DNA of 64,000 nt from positions 4,471,001 through 4,535,000 of the forward strand of contig NZ_CP108568.1 of assembly GCF_036010485.1 (NCBI RefSeq), in the 5' to 3' direction. This DNA comes from Streptomyces sp. NBC_01198. GTDB taxonomy: Bacteria; Actinomycetota; Actinomycetes; Streptomycetales; Streptomycetaceae. This document shows positions 44,168 to 53,600 of the stretch, in pieces. The position numbers and the translations under genes were made by a program. A model generated the notes under the pieces. The model saw nothing but the letters and a program-made list of their open reading frames with translations, was not told the origin of the DNA and did no database searches. Position 1 is the stretch's first letter. Each line of letters opens with the position of its first letter.

Positions 44168-47100
44168 TCACAGGGCGGTCGGCGGCGGGGCCTCAGCGAG
44201 CGATTCCACGCGGCCACTGTCGAGCGCGGCGCGCAGCTGAGAGGCGAAGGCCTCGCTGCCTTCGCTGTGGAGCGCCAACCAGTCCTCGGCGGAGCGGATC
44301 GCAATACGTCTGACGTCAGCAGGGAGGGCCGGGAGCGTGAGGAGGTCTTCGATGATCAGACGCGCCCTCACGAGGGTGCCATTGGCTGAGAGCCATCGCA
44401 GAGCACAGTCCACCGTGCGTGACCGTCGGCTCTCGTTCAGCGCAGGATGACGGAGAACGCCCGAGAGTATGGTGCGATCCTTGGCCGGCGTCTCGGTGCT
44501 CAGCCGGTCCAGGGCGATGTCGATGCCCCTGCGTGCCTGCTCGACGGACAGGTCCGGGCGCGTGAGAAATGCTGCGAGCACCGCGCGCTGTACTTTCCCC
44601 CCGCGGCATGTCAGCCACTCCAGACTGACGTCCGCAATGGCCGATGCCTGCTCGGCCGTCAGGCCCTCCAGTTGGCTGAGCAGGACGGCCATCAGCTTGT
44701 TGTCGTGCTGACGCTTGCGGAGTGCCGTGATTCCCAGGTGGACGGCGTGTCGAAGCTGAGCGAAGGATAGATCTGGCACGTTCAGGAGAAGGCCGAGAAC
44801 CCCAACCCACTCTTCGTGTGCCGGATGGCCGTCGAGCCAAGCAAAAGCGTACGTGACGATGGTCCCCTTGTGGTCCGAGCCGAGGTGCTCGTAGTGAAGC
44901 AGAAGGCTTTGGAGCTGAGCCGGGGCCGACGGAGCATCTGGCTGCTCGGCCAAATTGTCCAGAAGGGAAACAATTGTTCCCTGTGCGCTGACGTCGGACA
45001 GCAGCGCGCCGATGACGGAGGGCCGCCCCGACAGGCCTGCCGACCTCTCGGTGGCCCAGCGCTGGGCGACGGTGATCAACCTGGGTCTGAGGTCCGAGGG
45101 GCAGCTGTCCTGGGAAAGGAGACTACGCAGAACCCGGCCCGACCTTGGGTGCGTCCCTTGTCGCTCCAACCAGTCCACTGCACAGCGAGCTAGGCGCGCA
45201 CGGTCAGGAGCGGGGAGACCGTCGTGTTCGAGGAGTGCGCACAGCTCTGGACCCATGTCCGAACCGGTGCGATAAGCAGTGCGCAGCCATGTCAGCGTCC
45301 GGTCGATGATCTCCTGGCGCGCAGCTGCGCCGGTATCCGCACGCTGGAGGAAGACACGAACCACCGGGGCGACCCCGAAACTGCGGTAGGAGGTCAGCCA
45401 ATCTCGCGCGACCTCCACTACCCGCCCCAGGCGGGCGTCTGGGTGGCGCATCCTGAGCAGCCGCTTCAGCAGGGCGGGCGTGTGGCGCCAGTCTGGCCGG
45501 GAAGAGACCCAGGCGAGGGTGTGGTCGACCGCCGCGTCCTCGGCTTCAGGCGTGAGATCGGGTCTGTCCAGCAGCGCGAGCAGCAGATGCTCGGTGTCGG
45601 TCTGATCGCCGCGTCGGGTGAGCCAGCCCAGGGACGCCTCGACGAGGCAAGAGGGTGCGCGGTCCACACTCTGCAGGGCGGCCGTCAAGAACGGCTGCGC
45701 GATGCGGTCGGCTTCGGCCTGAACGAGCCACGGTTCCACGAGGCGCTCCCACACCGCGTGGTCGAACCCCCGCCAAGGGCGGCTTGTCACGAGCGTCAGC
45801 AGCGCCTGCCCACCGTCGCGGCCAGCGTTCGCCAGGAGGCGGCCCAGCGGATCCGCGTGCACGGTGATCCATTCCGCGCAGAATCGTTCCAGGGCTGCGA
45901 TTTGACGGGACGATCCGCTTTCCTCCATGTCGGCGGCCAGCCGCCGCACATGCCCGGTCAGCACCGCGAAGGTACGGGGCTGCCGCGCCAGCGCCGAGAA
46001 GACCGAGGTGGCGGGGTGCACGTCGACACTCCATCCCGGAGGGGGCAACAGCGACTGCAACAGAAGTTCATCGGTGACGACGTCGTGAACCACGATCAAC
46101 CGGCCATCTGAGTCGTCCAGCCACCCCAAGGAGACGAGCGTGTCGACGACCCGCCGGCCGGTATACGACCCTGCCGGACTGTCGACAGTCTCCAGCAGCT
46201 CGTTGACGGCTTGCTCGACCGCTTCTCTGGGCTGGGGGGTGGCGGCGACAGCCACGGAGAGCGCAAGGTGGGTGGTGTCGGGGGAGGCGGCGTGCAGAGG
46301 CGAGGGGCCGGGTTCGGCGGTCGCAAGAGCGTCCCGCCGCATCCCCTCACGCAGCCAGTCCAGCAGTTCGCCCGGTCGGGCCGAGGCCGGGATTGGCAGC
46401 TGGAGCTCGGCCAAACCCGGCTCCTCGATCGTCCGGGCGATCAGAAGCGCGGTGATCGGGCGACGGCCACAGAGGCGGGCCAGTGCCTCCGCGCCCCACA
46501 GGTGCACGGTCTTCGGGGCTGAGTGCTGGATGACTTGGGTGATGATGGCGGCTTGATGGGGCCAGTCGTCGCGGAGATGGACCTCGTCGAGGACGGCGGC
46601 GCTGCCCCGTAGTTGGACGGCCCGAAGCGACCCGGGGCGGACTGCTGCAAGCAGAGACAGCGTGATCCCACGCCGGCGCGCCTCGGGGAGAACCACTTCG
46701 CTGAGGGCGCGCAGGTCCAGCTGAGGACAGGCGTCGATGTAGTCCAGTATCAGCAGGATCCGCCGCCGCTCGCACGACAGAACCGCGGCGGCCACGTCGT
46801 CGACGGTTGCCGCAGTGTCAGCTTGCACGTGCAGGATCTGCCATCCGGCACGGTGCGCTCGGCGCGCCACTTCGAAGGATGTCCTGGTCTTCCCCGAACC
46901 CGCCGGGCCGATCAGCAGGACTCCGCGGGTGCCGGCTCCGCTCAGCCGACCGAACAGCCTGTCCGGGTGCGAGAGGTGGTCCGTTCCCGGATGGACGAAG
47001 GGCAGGCGCTCCTGGTCGAGGAAACTGCGCCGTCCGAGAAGCCCGCGCCTCACATCGGCGTGGGTCCGAACGCAATCGTGCCCGACCGCAGCATCGGCAG

Positions 47101-47779
47101 ACGACACGTGACCGCCCAGCGCGACCGGTTTCACACCGTGCTCTGCTAGCAAGCGCGCGAACTCCGCGTCATCGGTCATACGGGAGAGGTCCGTCGCCGT
47201 CAGGCTCGCCGTCCCGGATGGGACATGGTGGCTCGTGCACAGGCCGACCAGAACTCCGTCCGCCGTGGTCACACCTGCCCCGGAGATGCCCCGCCAGGGA
47301 GACTTACCTGCCTTCTGCGGCGCGGGGCTGCTCAGGGAGAGCTCCATCTTGTGGCTGCCCAGAAACGAGCCCGGGAGGATCGCCCCAGTCAGCTGACGCG
47401 TAATCGGTACGCCCTCCTGGAACGCATGATCGGGGAAGCCGACGGCGACGAACGGAACGGAGGCCGCAGCCCGGGGGAGTTCGGCCCATCGGGCGGGAGC
47501 GATGGGAGGCACGCCCTCTCCGAGGACCAGCAGGGCCAGATCCACCTCCTGAATCCGGTGCCGAATCACCGCCGTCACGGGAACCCGAAGCGCGGACCGT
47601 CCAGGAAACCGCACCTCGTAGCCGGAACCGGACCGGGCGAGCTCGTGCCCAGCAGTTACCACCAAGCGTGTGGCCAGTAGGTAGCCGGACCGCGCGAAGA
47701 GAGCAGAGCCGTTGGAGCCGCGACTGACGACCATGGCCAGACGGTCCGCTGTGTCCGGCGCGGCGATCAGTTCGGGCAT
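44168..47779 (-). CDS. Trypsin-like protease fused to an nSTAND NTPase with repeat tail
   Basis: The 1203-residue product opens with a trypsin-like domain: His45 in VVTAGHEL, Asp80 in EVDLALLVL, and Ser166 in GISGAGV form the catalytic triad. A STAND NTPase follows, with P-loop GPAGSGKT at 291-298 and Walker B ILLILDYIDA at 341-350. From about residue 590 to the end, many Leu/Trp-rich helical repeats (WLTRRGDQTDTEHLLLALLD, VDHTLAWVSSRPDWRHTPAL) form a superhelical tail for recognition. Related STAND ATPases recognise a phage protein and then use their fused effector; here that would be proteolysis. It follows the trypco2 gene at 39 bases, which is a standard pair in actinomycete conflict systems. 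The start is the ATG at 47779. Confidence 0.85.
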   Translation of the reverse strand: MPELIAAPDTADRLAMVVSRGSNGSALFARSGYLLATRLVVTAGHELARSGSGYEVRFPGRSALRVPVTAVIRHRIQEVDLALLVLGEGVPPIAPARWAELPRAAASVPFVAVGFPDHAFQEGVPITRQLTGAILPGSFLGSHKMELSLSSPAPQKAGKSPWRGISGAGVTTADGVLVGLCTSHHVPSGTASLTATDLSRMTDDAEFARLLAEHGVKPVALGGHVSSADAAVGHDCVRTHADVRRGLLGRRSFLDQERLPFVHPGTDHLSHPDRLFGRLSGAGTRGVLLIGPAGSGKTRTSFEVARRAHRAGWQILHVQADTAATVDDVAAAVLSCERRRILLILDYIDACPQLDLRALSEVVLPEARRRGITLSLLAAVRPGSLRAVQLRGSAAVLDEVHLRDDWPHQAAIITQVIQHSAPKTVHLWGAEALARLCGRRPITALLIARTIEEPGLAELQLPIPASARPGELLDWLREGMRRDALATAEPGPSPLHAASPDTTHLALSVAVAATPQPREAVEQAVNELLETVDSPAGSYTGRRVVDTLVSLGWLDDSDGRLIVVHDVVTDELLLQSLLPPPGWSVDVHPATSVFSALARQPRTFAVLTGHVRRLAADMEESGSSRQIAALERFCAEWITVHADPLGRLLANAGRDGGQALLTLVTSRPWRGFDHAVWERLVEPWLVQAEADRIAQPFLTAALQSVDRAPSCLVEASLGWLTRRGDQTDTEHLLLALLDRPDLTPEAEDAAVDHTLAWVSSRPDWRHTPALLKRLLRMRHPDARLGRVVEVARDWLTSYRSFGVAPVVRVFLQRADTGAAARQEIIDRTLTWLRTAYRTGSDMGPELCALLEHDGLPAPDRARLARCAVDWLERQGTHPRSGRVLRSLLSQDSCPSDLRPRLITVAQRWATERSAGLSGRPSVIGALLSDVSAQGTIVSLLDNLAEQPDAPSAPAQLQSLLLHYEHLGSDHKGTIVTYAFAWLDGHPAHEEWVGVLGLLLNVPDLSFAQLRHAVHLGITALRKRQHDNKLMAVLLSQLEGLTAEQASAIADVSLEWLTCRGGKVQRAVLAAFLTRPDLSVEQARRGIDIALDRLSTETPAKDRTILSGVLRHPALNESRRSRTVDCALRWLSANGTLVRARLIIEDLLTLPALPADVRRIAIRSAEDWLALHSEGSEAFASQLRAALDSGRVESLAEAPPPTAL

Positions 47780-47818
47780 GGCCCAGGCTGGTTCTTACGA
47801 GCCGAAGGATGCACGGTG

Positions 47819-48121
47819 TCAGTCCTCCAAAAGGGCCGCACGTCCGGAGCTCGTCAGGATCGAGCCGCCGTCGGCCCTCTCGGCGGTGAACTCCAGCGAG
47901 ACCGTGTGTGTGGCGGTGACCCCTTCGGCAGCTTTGCCGCCGCCTGAAACGACCCAGAATTTGACCCCGCCGTCGGCTTCTTTCGACGCCGTAACGGCGA
48001 CCTGCACGTCGAGCTTCACCGACTGCACGCGGAGCCGGACCAGATGGCCTTCTCCGTCCGCCATTGCCTGGGCCAGGTCGCTGCGCAGTGCCCTAATGGT
48101 CTCCGTCAGGCCAATCTCCAC
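47819..48121 (-). CDS. Trypco2 family protein (trypsin-co-occurring domain 2)
   Basis: The 100-residue product is a close fit to trypco2: MEIGLTETIRALRSDLAQAM, then a beta-rich LVRLRVQSVKLDVQVAVT and an end with FWVVSGGGKAAEG. Trypco2 domains are found beside trypsin-like or STAND proteins and are thought to bind or control the protease. Here it precedes the trypsin-nSTAND gene by 39 bases, so it is co-expressed, and its product is probably the regulatory partner. The 204 bases between it and the next gene (48122-48325) contain no gene and separate this pair from the big operon. Confidence 0.85.
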   Translation of the reverse strand: MEIGLTETIRALRSDLAQAMADGEGHLVRLRVQSVKLDVQVAVTASKEADGGVKFWVVSGGGKAAEGVTATHTVSLEFTAERADGGSILTSSGRAALLED

Positions 48122-48325
48122 GAATCCCCCATCCTTGATGCGGTCCGTCGACCGGTGGTGGCAAACGGAGAGGTCTGCGTGATCAAAGCATCATGCTATG
48201 TCCTGAGCGGACGCAAGAAGGGTGATGGTTACCGGGACTTACCGGACCGAAAGCCAGGACGCTACGTATTACGGAACCCCGCTGGGAAGTTCGGTCACTC
48301 AGTGTCTGGACCCGGACTCCGCTCC

Positions 48326-50635
48326 TCATGCGTCCGGCAGATATGGACTGGGCTTTCCGTGCCAGCTGATTCGAAGGGCGTCTCGGGCCCGCGTGGCGGC
48401 GACGAAGAGCAGGGATCGGGCCTTGCGCTGTTCGCGCTCGTAGCGGGGTGGGTCCTCGGTGCGGTAGCGCTCGATGACGCTGGTGCGGGGGATGATGCCG
48501 TCGCTGGCGCCGATGATGGCCAGGCGCTGGTATTCGAGGCCCTTGAAACGATGCATGGTGCCGACGTGGACTTCACCGTCCCCCTTGGGCCCGTCCTTGG
48601 TGAGTTCCGCGCATGTGATGCCGGCCTTCGTAGCCAGGGAGTACATGGTCTGGCTGACCATCTCGCGGTCGGCGACGCACACGGCGATGCGGCCGCCGGG
48701 GTCGCGGGGGGCTCCGCTGTCGTCGGTGGACAGTTCCCCGAGCCAGGTGCGCAACGTGGTGCCGAGGGCGGCGAGTTCCTTGTCCCACGTGTCGTACTGG
48801 CTGAGGCTGGGCTCGGGGCCGTGCAGGACGGAGCGATAGCCGGCGAGCGTGTCAGAACCATCGTCGAGGTCGTCGTAGACGACCTTCCCGCTCTTTCCCT
48901 TAGGGTCGACGACTCGGAGCGCCTCGGCGAGGATTTCCTTGGTGGTGCGGTAGCTGAGGGTCAGGCGGTCGGCTCGGCCGCGGATGTTGATGCCGAGGGC
49001 TCCGAGGGCCACTTGGTGGTCGTAGATGCGCTGGTGGGTGTCGCCTGCGATGAACATGTCGTTGGGCAGATCCGGGTCGGCCATGGCCCGCAGCATCTTC
49101 CAGTGGGCGGGGCGAAGGTCCTGGGCCTCATCGACGACGATGTGTCGGTAGCGGTGTCCGAGGTAGCGCATGCCGGAACTATCGTCGCGGTGGATGAGAT
49201 CCTTGCCGCCGATCTCGTCCTTGTGCTCCTGGCGCGCCTTGATCTTCGAGGCGCGTTCGATCTCGAAGCGGGCGGCCCGCTCGGCGGCCTGGCCCCAGGT
49301 CTCTACGCCGAGCTTGTCGAGGCGGGCGGTGAACTGCTCGACGAGCTTCCAGGCGTGGTTGCGCTCGGGGCGGGTCAGGGCACGGCCGCGGCCGGCGCGA
49401 CGGGCCTTGAAGTAGTCGGAGCGGGTGGGGATCGACTGTCCGAGGATGACCTGCTCCCACTCTTCGAAGAGGAAGTCGGGTTCGAAGCGCTGGTCGTCGA
49501 GTTCGGCAAGCAGCTGGCGCATCTCGTTCAGGGCTACATGGTCGTAGACGCGCTGCTTGTTGCGTCCTGGGGCTGTGTTCTCGCCGAGGACGCGGGCGGC
49601 GAGCTGGTCGATGTGGGCGATGTCGACACGGGCCAGCAATTCGGGGCCGACGAGGGAGGCAAGACGCAGCCGCAGGTCGGTGGTGAGGTTCTTGGTGAAG
49701 GTCGTCAGCAGGATGGGCTTGTTGTGGCCGGGGGGCAGTTGCTCGGCCAGGTGCTTGACGCGGTGCAGGGCGACGATGGTCTTGCCGGTGCCGGGGCCGC
49801 CCGAGACCCGCGCGGGGCCGTTGTTGTGGCGGTGGACGATCCGTTCCTGCGTGGGGTGGAGGAAAACCTTCCAGGCGCGGAAGTCGCCCTCTTCGATGAC
49901 GGCGCGTACGGCATCGTCCACGGTGGTCACCTTGGTGCGGGTGAGTGCGGTGGCGAAGTCCTCGGTATCAGGCTCCTCGTCGAGCTTGACCGGTGCAGTG
50001 ATCTCCTTCCGCACCTCGTCGTAGTCCATGCCGGCGGCGAGACCGTACAGGACGTCCTTCGACAGCAGCGGTGCGCCTTCGAGGAGCTGGTCGAGTTCGG
50101 CGCTGGTGGTCACGGCGAGCGCGAGTTCGAGGAGCTGCTCGGCGACGCCGAGGTTGCGCAACTGCTCGGCTTGGTAGTCGGCCAGCAGCGGCCGGGCCGC
50201 CGACTCGAGTGCGGGACTCGGCTTCGGGGCCTGCTCGGCCTGCTCCGGCTCGGCAGGGGTGAGGGTGATGCCGGCCCGGCGCAGGGCGCTGTCACCGACG
50301 ACGGCGAGGTCGACGAACTCGATCTCGCCGGTGACGCGGTTGACGGCGACCTGGAGCTCTTCGTAGACGTCCCTGCGGTGGCGGACGGCGATGACGAGCC
50401 AGCTCTCGGTGCCGTCGGCGTCGGTGCCGGTGGGGGTGAGCAGGGCCCGGTAGTCGTGGTTGACGCGAGCGGAGAAGATCCGCGAGTCGCCCTTGAGCCG
50501 CTTCCTCCGCAGGCCCGGCAGGTCGGGGTTCTTCCGGAAGTTGTGGGAGAAGTCGTAGAACTGAGCCTTGACCGAGCGGTCGAGCCTGTACAGCTCCTCT
50601 TCGGCCTTGCGGTACAGGCTGAGCCGGGCGGTCAT
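48326..50635 (-). CDS. RelE-like domain fused to a UvrD-type (SF1A) helicase
   Basis: The 769-residue product has an N-terminal region of about 95 residues (YRKAEEELYRLDRSVKAQFY, then RIFSARVNHDYRALL) that matches the RelE/ParE fold seen in toxin endonucleases and mRNA interferases. A linker with a four-helix region follows, then an SF1A helicase: P-loop GGPGTGKT at 279-286, DEAQD box in HIVVDEAQDLRP at about residue 500, motif V GTMHRFKGLEY and motif VI FVAATRARDAL. UvrD-type enzymes unwind 3'-5' single-stranded DNA. The ATG at 50635 overlaps the stop of the giant helicase gene (ATGA), so it is the last gene of the operon. In a DISARM-like system the phospholipase-like DrmC would be at this place; a RelE-UvrD fusion would be an unusual substitute. 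Confidence 0.8.
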   Translation of the reverse strand: MTARLSLYRKAEEELYRLDRSVKAQFYDFSHNFRKNPDLPGLRRKRLKGDSRIFSARVNHDYRALLTPTGTDADGTESWLVIAVRHRRDVYEELQVAVNRVTGEIEFVDLAVVGDSALRRAGITLTPAEPEQAEQAPKPSPALESAARPLLADYQAEQLRNLGVAEQLLELALAVTTSAELDQLLEGAPLLSKDVLYGLAAGMDYDEVRKEITAPVKLDEEPDTEDFATALTRTKVTTVDDAVRAVIEEGDFRAWKVFLHPTQERIVHRHNNGPARVSGGPGTGKTIVALHRVKHLAEQLPPGHNKPILLTTFTKNLTTDLRLRLASLVGPELLARVDIAHIDQLAARVLGENTAPGRNKQRVYDHVALNEMRQLLAELDDQRFEPDFLFEEWEQVILGQSIPTRSDYFKARRAGRGRALTRPERNHAWKLVEQFTARLDKLGVETWGQAAERAARFEIERASKIKARQEHKDEIGGKDLIHRDDSSGMRYLGHRYRHIVVDEAQDLRPAHWKMLRAMADPDLPNDMFIAGDTHQRIYDHQVALGALGINIRGRADRLTLSYRTTKEILAEALRVVDPKGKSGKVVYDDLDDGSDTLAGYRSVLHGPEPSLSQYDTWDKELAALGTTLRTWLGELSTDDSGAPRDPGGRIAVCVADREMVSQTMYSLATKAGITCAELTKDGPKGDGEVHVGTMHRFKGLEYQRLAIIGASDGIIPRTSVIERYRTEDPPRYEREQRKARSLLFVAATRARDALRISWHGKPSPYLPDA

Positions 50636-53600
50636 CGGAGCGTGCCTTCTTCCGTGTCGGGGAGCTGTTCGAGCAGTTCGTCGAGGTGGGCGAGCCATTC
50701 GGCGGCGGTGCGGACCGTCCAGGCGTCCTTGGTGAACGCGTCGTCGCGTCGTCCTGCTTCGACGTCGTCAGCGCCTTCGTGGGCGGACACGACGGCGATC
50801 TTGATGCCGTTCGTGTGCCAGGCGAAGTCGGCCTGCCAGCGGCTGTCGCCGAGCTCGTAGCCGAAGACCGGTGCCTGCTTGCCGAGGTCGGCGAGGGTCT
50901 CGGCGAGCCGGAGGAGGGCCGGCGACTCATCGGGGTCGTCGCGGAGGATCTCCAGGATGTCCTCGTCCCACGCGGTGTCCCGCAGGGCTCGGACCAGGAC
51001 GGCCTCGACGGTCGAGAGGCGCGCCGGGTCCGGGTCGACAGGCTTAACCACGGCGGCTGGCACCCCGACCCCTGCGGGAGCGGGGGCGCCCACGAGGGAG
51101 TCGAGTTCGCCGAGTCCCCCGCACACCGCCAGGATCTCCACCTCGAAGTCCGCGGCCTTGCTGGCGGCGAGCTGCACACCGTCGCCGCCGGCCTGAGACA
51201 GGAACTGGGTGAGGTTGGTCCAGTAGAGCCAGGACCGCCAGCGTTCCTTGTGCTCCTCGGTGTCCAGCGCGGCGTCGCTGTCGTCCAGGACGGTGATCGC
51301 GGTCCACTTCAGGTTCTCGGGATCGGCCGCGTCGAGGGTGAACACGGTGGGCAGGCCGGCCTCGTCGTGGGTGCGGAAGACGTGGACGGGTCCGATGCTT
51401 GCCGCGTCCAGCGTCACCGGCTCGTCCCGGCGCGGGGCGGTGGAGAAGGCGGCCAGCTGACCGCGTAGAGCGGCGACGAGTTCGCTGCGGCGTCCCGTGG
51501 CGGCCACCGGCGCGGTGCCGGGCTGGGCGGTGAGCCCGGTGACGAGGGCGCGGGCCCGGCGGGTCCAGGTCTCGGGGTCGGGGTCGCGCAGGAAGGCGAT
51601 CAGCGTATCGATCGGGTTGGCGAAGACAGCGCCGGCGAAGTGGGCGCGCTGGCCGCCGTACTGCTCATAGGCCGATTTGGCTCCCTCCTGAGCGATCCCC
51701 TTGTAGGGCGGCCAGACGGGCTTGCTGCGCGTGGGGTTCTTCTCGAACAGATCGATGTCCGCCCAGGTGATCTGGAAGACGGTCGCGCCGTCCGCGCGTA
51801 GGCGCGTGCGCTTGGCGGCGTCGTCCGCGATGCGGTTGTGCTCACGGCTGGCGTGGAAGCGGAAGCCTTCGAGGTAGACCTTGACGCTCTGGGCCGGGCC
51901 ATCGACTCGGGTGAAGGTGAAGTCGCTTACGGTGCCCTTGAGTTGCTGCTGCGCTGTCAGCCTCCAGTGGGTCACGCCGGTGGTGTCGGCGAACCGGAGG
52001 TGTCCGCTGGCGTGGCCGTCCTCGTCGAGCGAAGCGTCGTCGGTGACCTTCACCCAGCCGCGCAGGGCGGCCAGAAAGCGGGCTTCCAGGTCGGATTCCA
52101 CCTGGGCGTCCAAGCCGACCAGCCCGGTGTGCTCCACCTCGGAGGTCTCCCAGCCGTCCCCGCCGTCCTTGGTGAACAGCAGCGACTCCAGCATGGTCAG
52201 CGCCGCCTGCCGGGAGACGACGTCCTGGAAGGGCTCCGGGGTGTAGCGGTGCAGGCAGCGGTGGCAGGCCCGGCGCTGCTCCTCGGCGCACGGGCATCCC
52301 TTGAGCATCTCGTACGCGGCGGTCAGCGTGTCGCGGAAGGTGTCGGGGTTCGTGAGCCGGTCCAGGTAGCCGGTGCCGCCGGGCAGGGAGTCGAACAGCA
52401 CCAGAAACCAGCGGCGCTCGCCGCTGTCGTTGTCGGGCATGGACGCCACCGTGGTGGACAGGTGCTGCGGGTCGCCGCCGAAGTGCAGGTCCACGCCGAG
52501 CCGCAGGGCGGCACGGAAGGAATGCACTTTGGAGTCGACGTCGGCGGTGGCGGCCGGGATCAGTACGCGCAGGGCCTCGGTCTGCAACTGATGGGCGAGC
52601 AGCACCGGCTCCTCCCGCGCCTCGGTCTTCTTGCCCCGACGCAACGGGCACCACGGGCGGTGGTGCTTGAGCAGCCCGCTGCGGGCGGCCAGCGAGTCCA
52701 CCTGGTCGGTGTCGTGGTCGAAGACCGGCCGACCGTCCGCGCTGGCGGCCCCGCACGCCGTGCACACGTGGAAGGGGTTGAGGCGCACAAGGTTGCCGGC
52801 GAAGTCGTCGCGGGCCTGCGCGTCGTAGCGAACCGGTCCGACGTTGATCCGCCGGATCATGGCGCGGCGGCAGTAGTCGACCCCGAAGGTCTGGTGCTTG
52901 TGCCGCCAGGAGCCGGGCTCGATGTCGCCGAGCGGGATGTCCACCGCGTCCACCACGGTGTACGTGCGGCGGTCTCGGTCGTCCTTGTCGTCGCGGATGC
53001 GAGCGTCCTCCCGCTTGTCGCGCGAGGTGACGGTAGCGGGTTCGACGATCTGGAACAGGCAGGAGCCGTCGTCGGCGATGTGCGTGGTCTTGCAGCGCGG
53101 GCACGGCGAGCGGTCCTCGGCGGCGTTCTCGGTGCGGACGTAGCCACAGCCGGGGCACACTCGCCAGGTGCGCCACTCCTGCCGGCCGCCGGTGGAGATC
53201 TCCAGGCCGCTGATCTCGTGCTTGTAGCCATTGACGTAGAAGGTGTTGCCGGGGGCCAGCTCCTGCAGGGCCAGGCGGCGAGGCCGCTCGTAGGAGTAGG
53301 TGTCGGAGTCGAACTTCGTCGGGTCGGCCTCGTTCTCGCCGTACAGCGTCGCCGCCAGGACGGTGGTCGTGTCGATGAGCGCGTAGTTCGGCAGTAGGCC
53401 GAGGTCGCACAGCGCCGTCTGCGCGGCGGTCTCGCCCAGGTTCATCAGTCGCCGGCCGACGCCGCGCCGTTCGGCATCGAGCTCCGCTTTCTGCCGGAGC
53501 TGGTCCGGGTCGGAGTCGTGCAGCTCGTCGTGAGCCTCGTCGATGTCCTTGATCCGGGCCCGCAGGGCGTGCTGGTCCCGGAACCACTCGCGCTCGGCTT

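Noticed and set aside
48044..50860. 938-codon open frame on the plus strand
   Set aside because: It is antisense to the RelE-UvrD gene, which has full helicase motifs; the plus-strand translation has long Gly/Val/Asp strings and no family.
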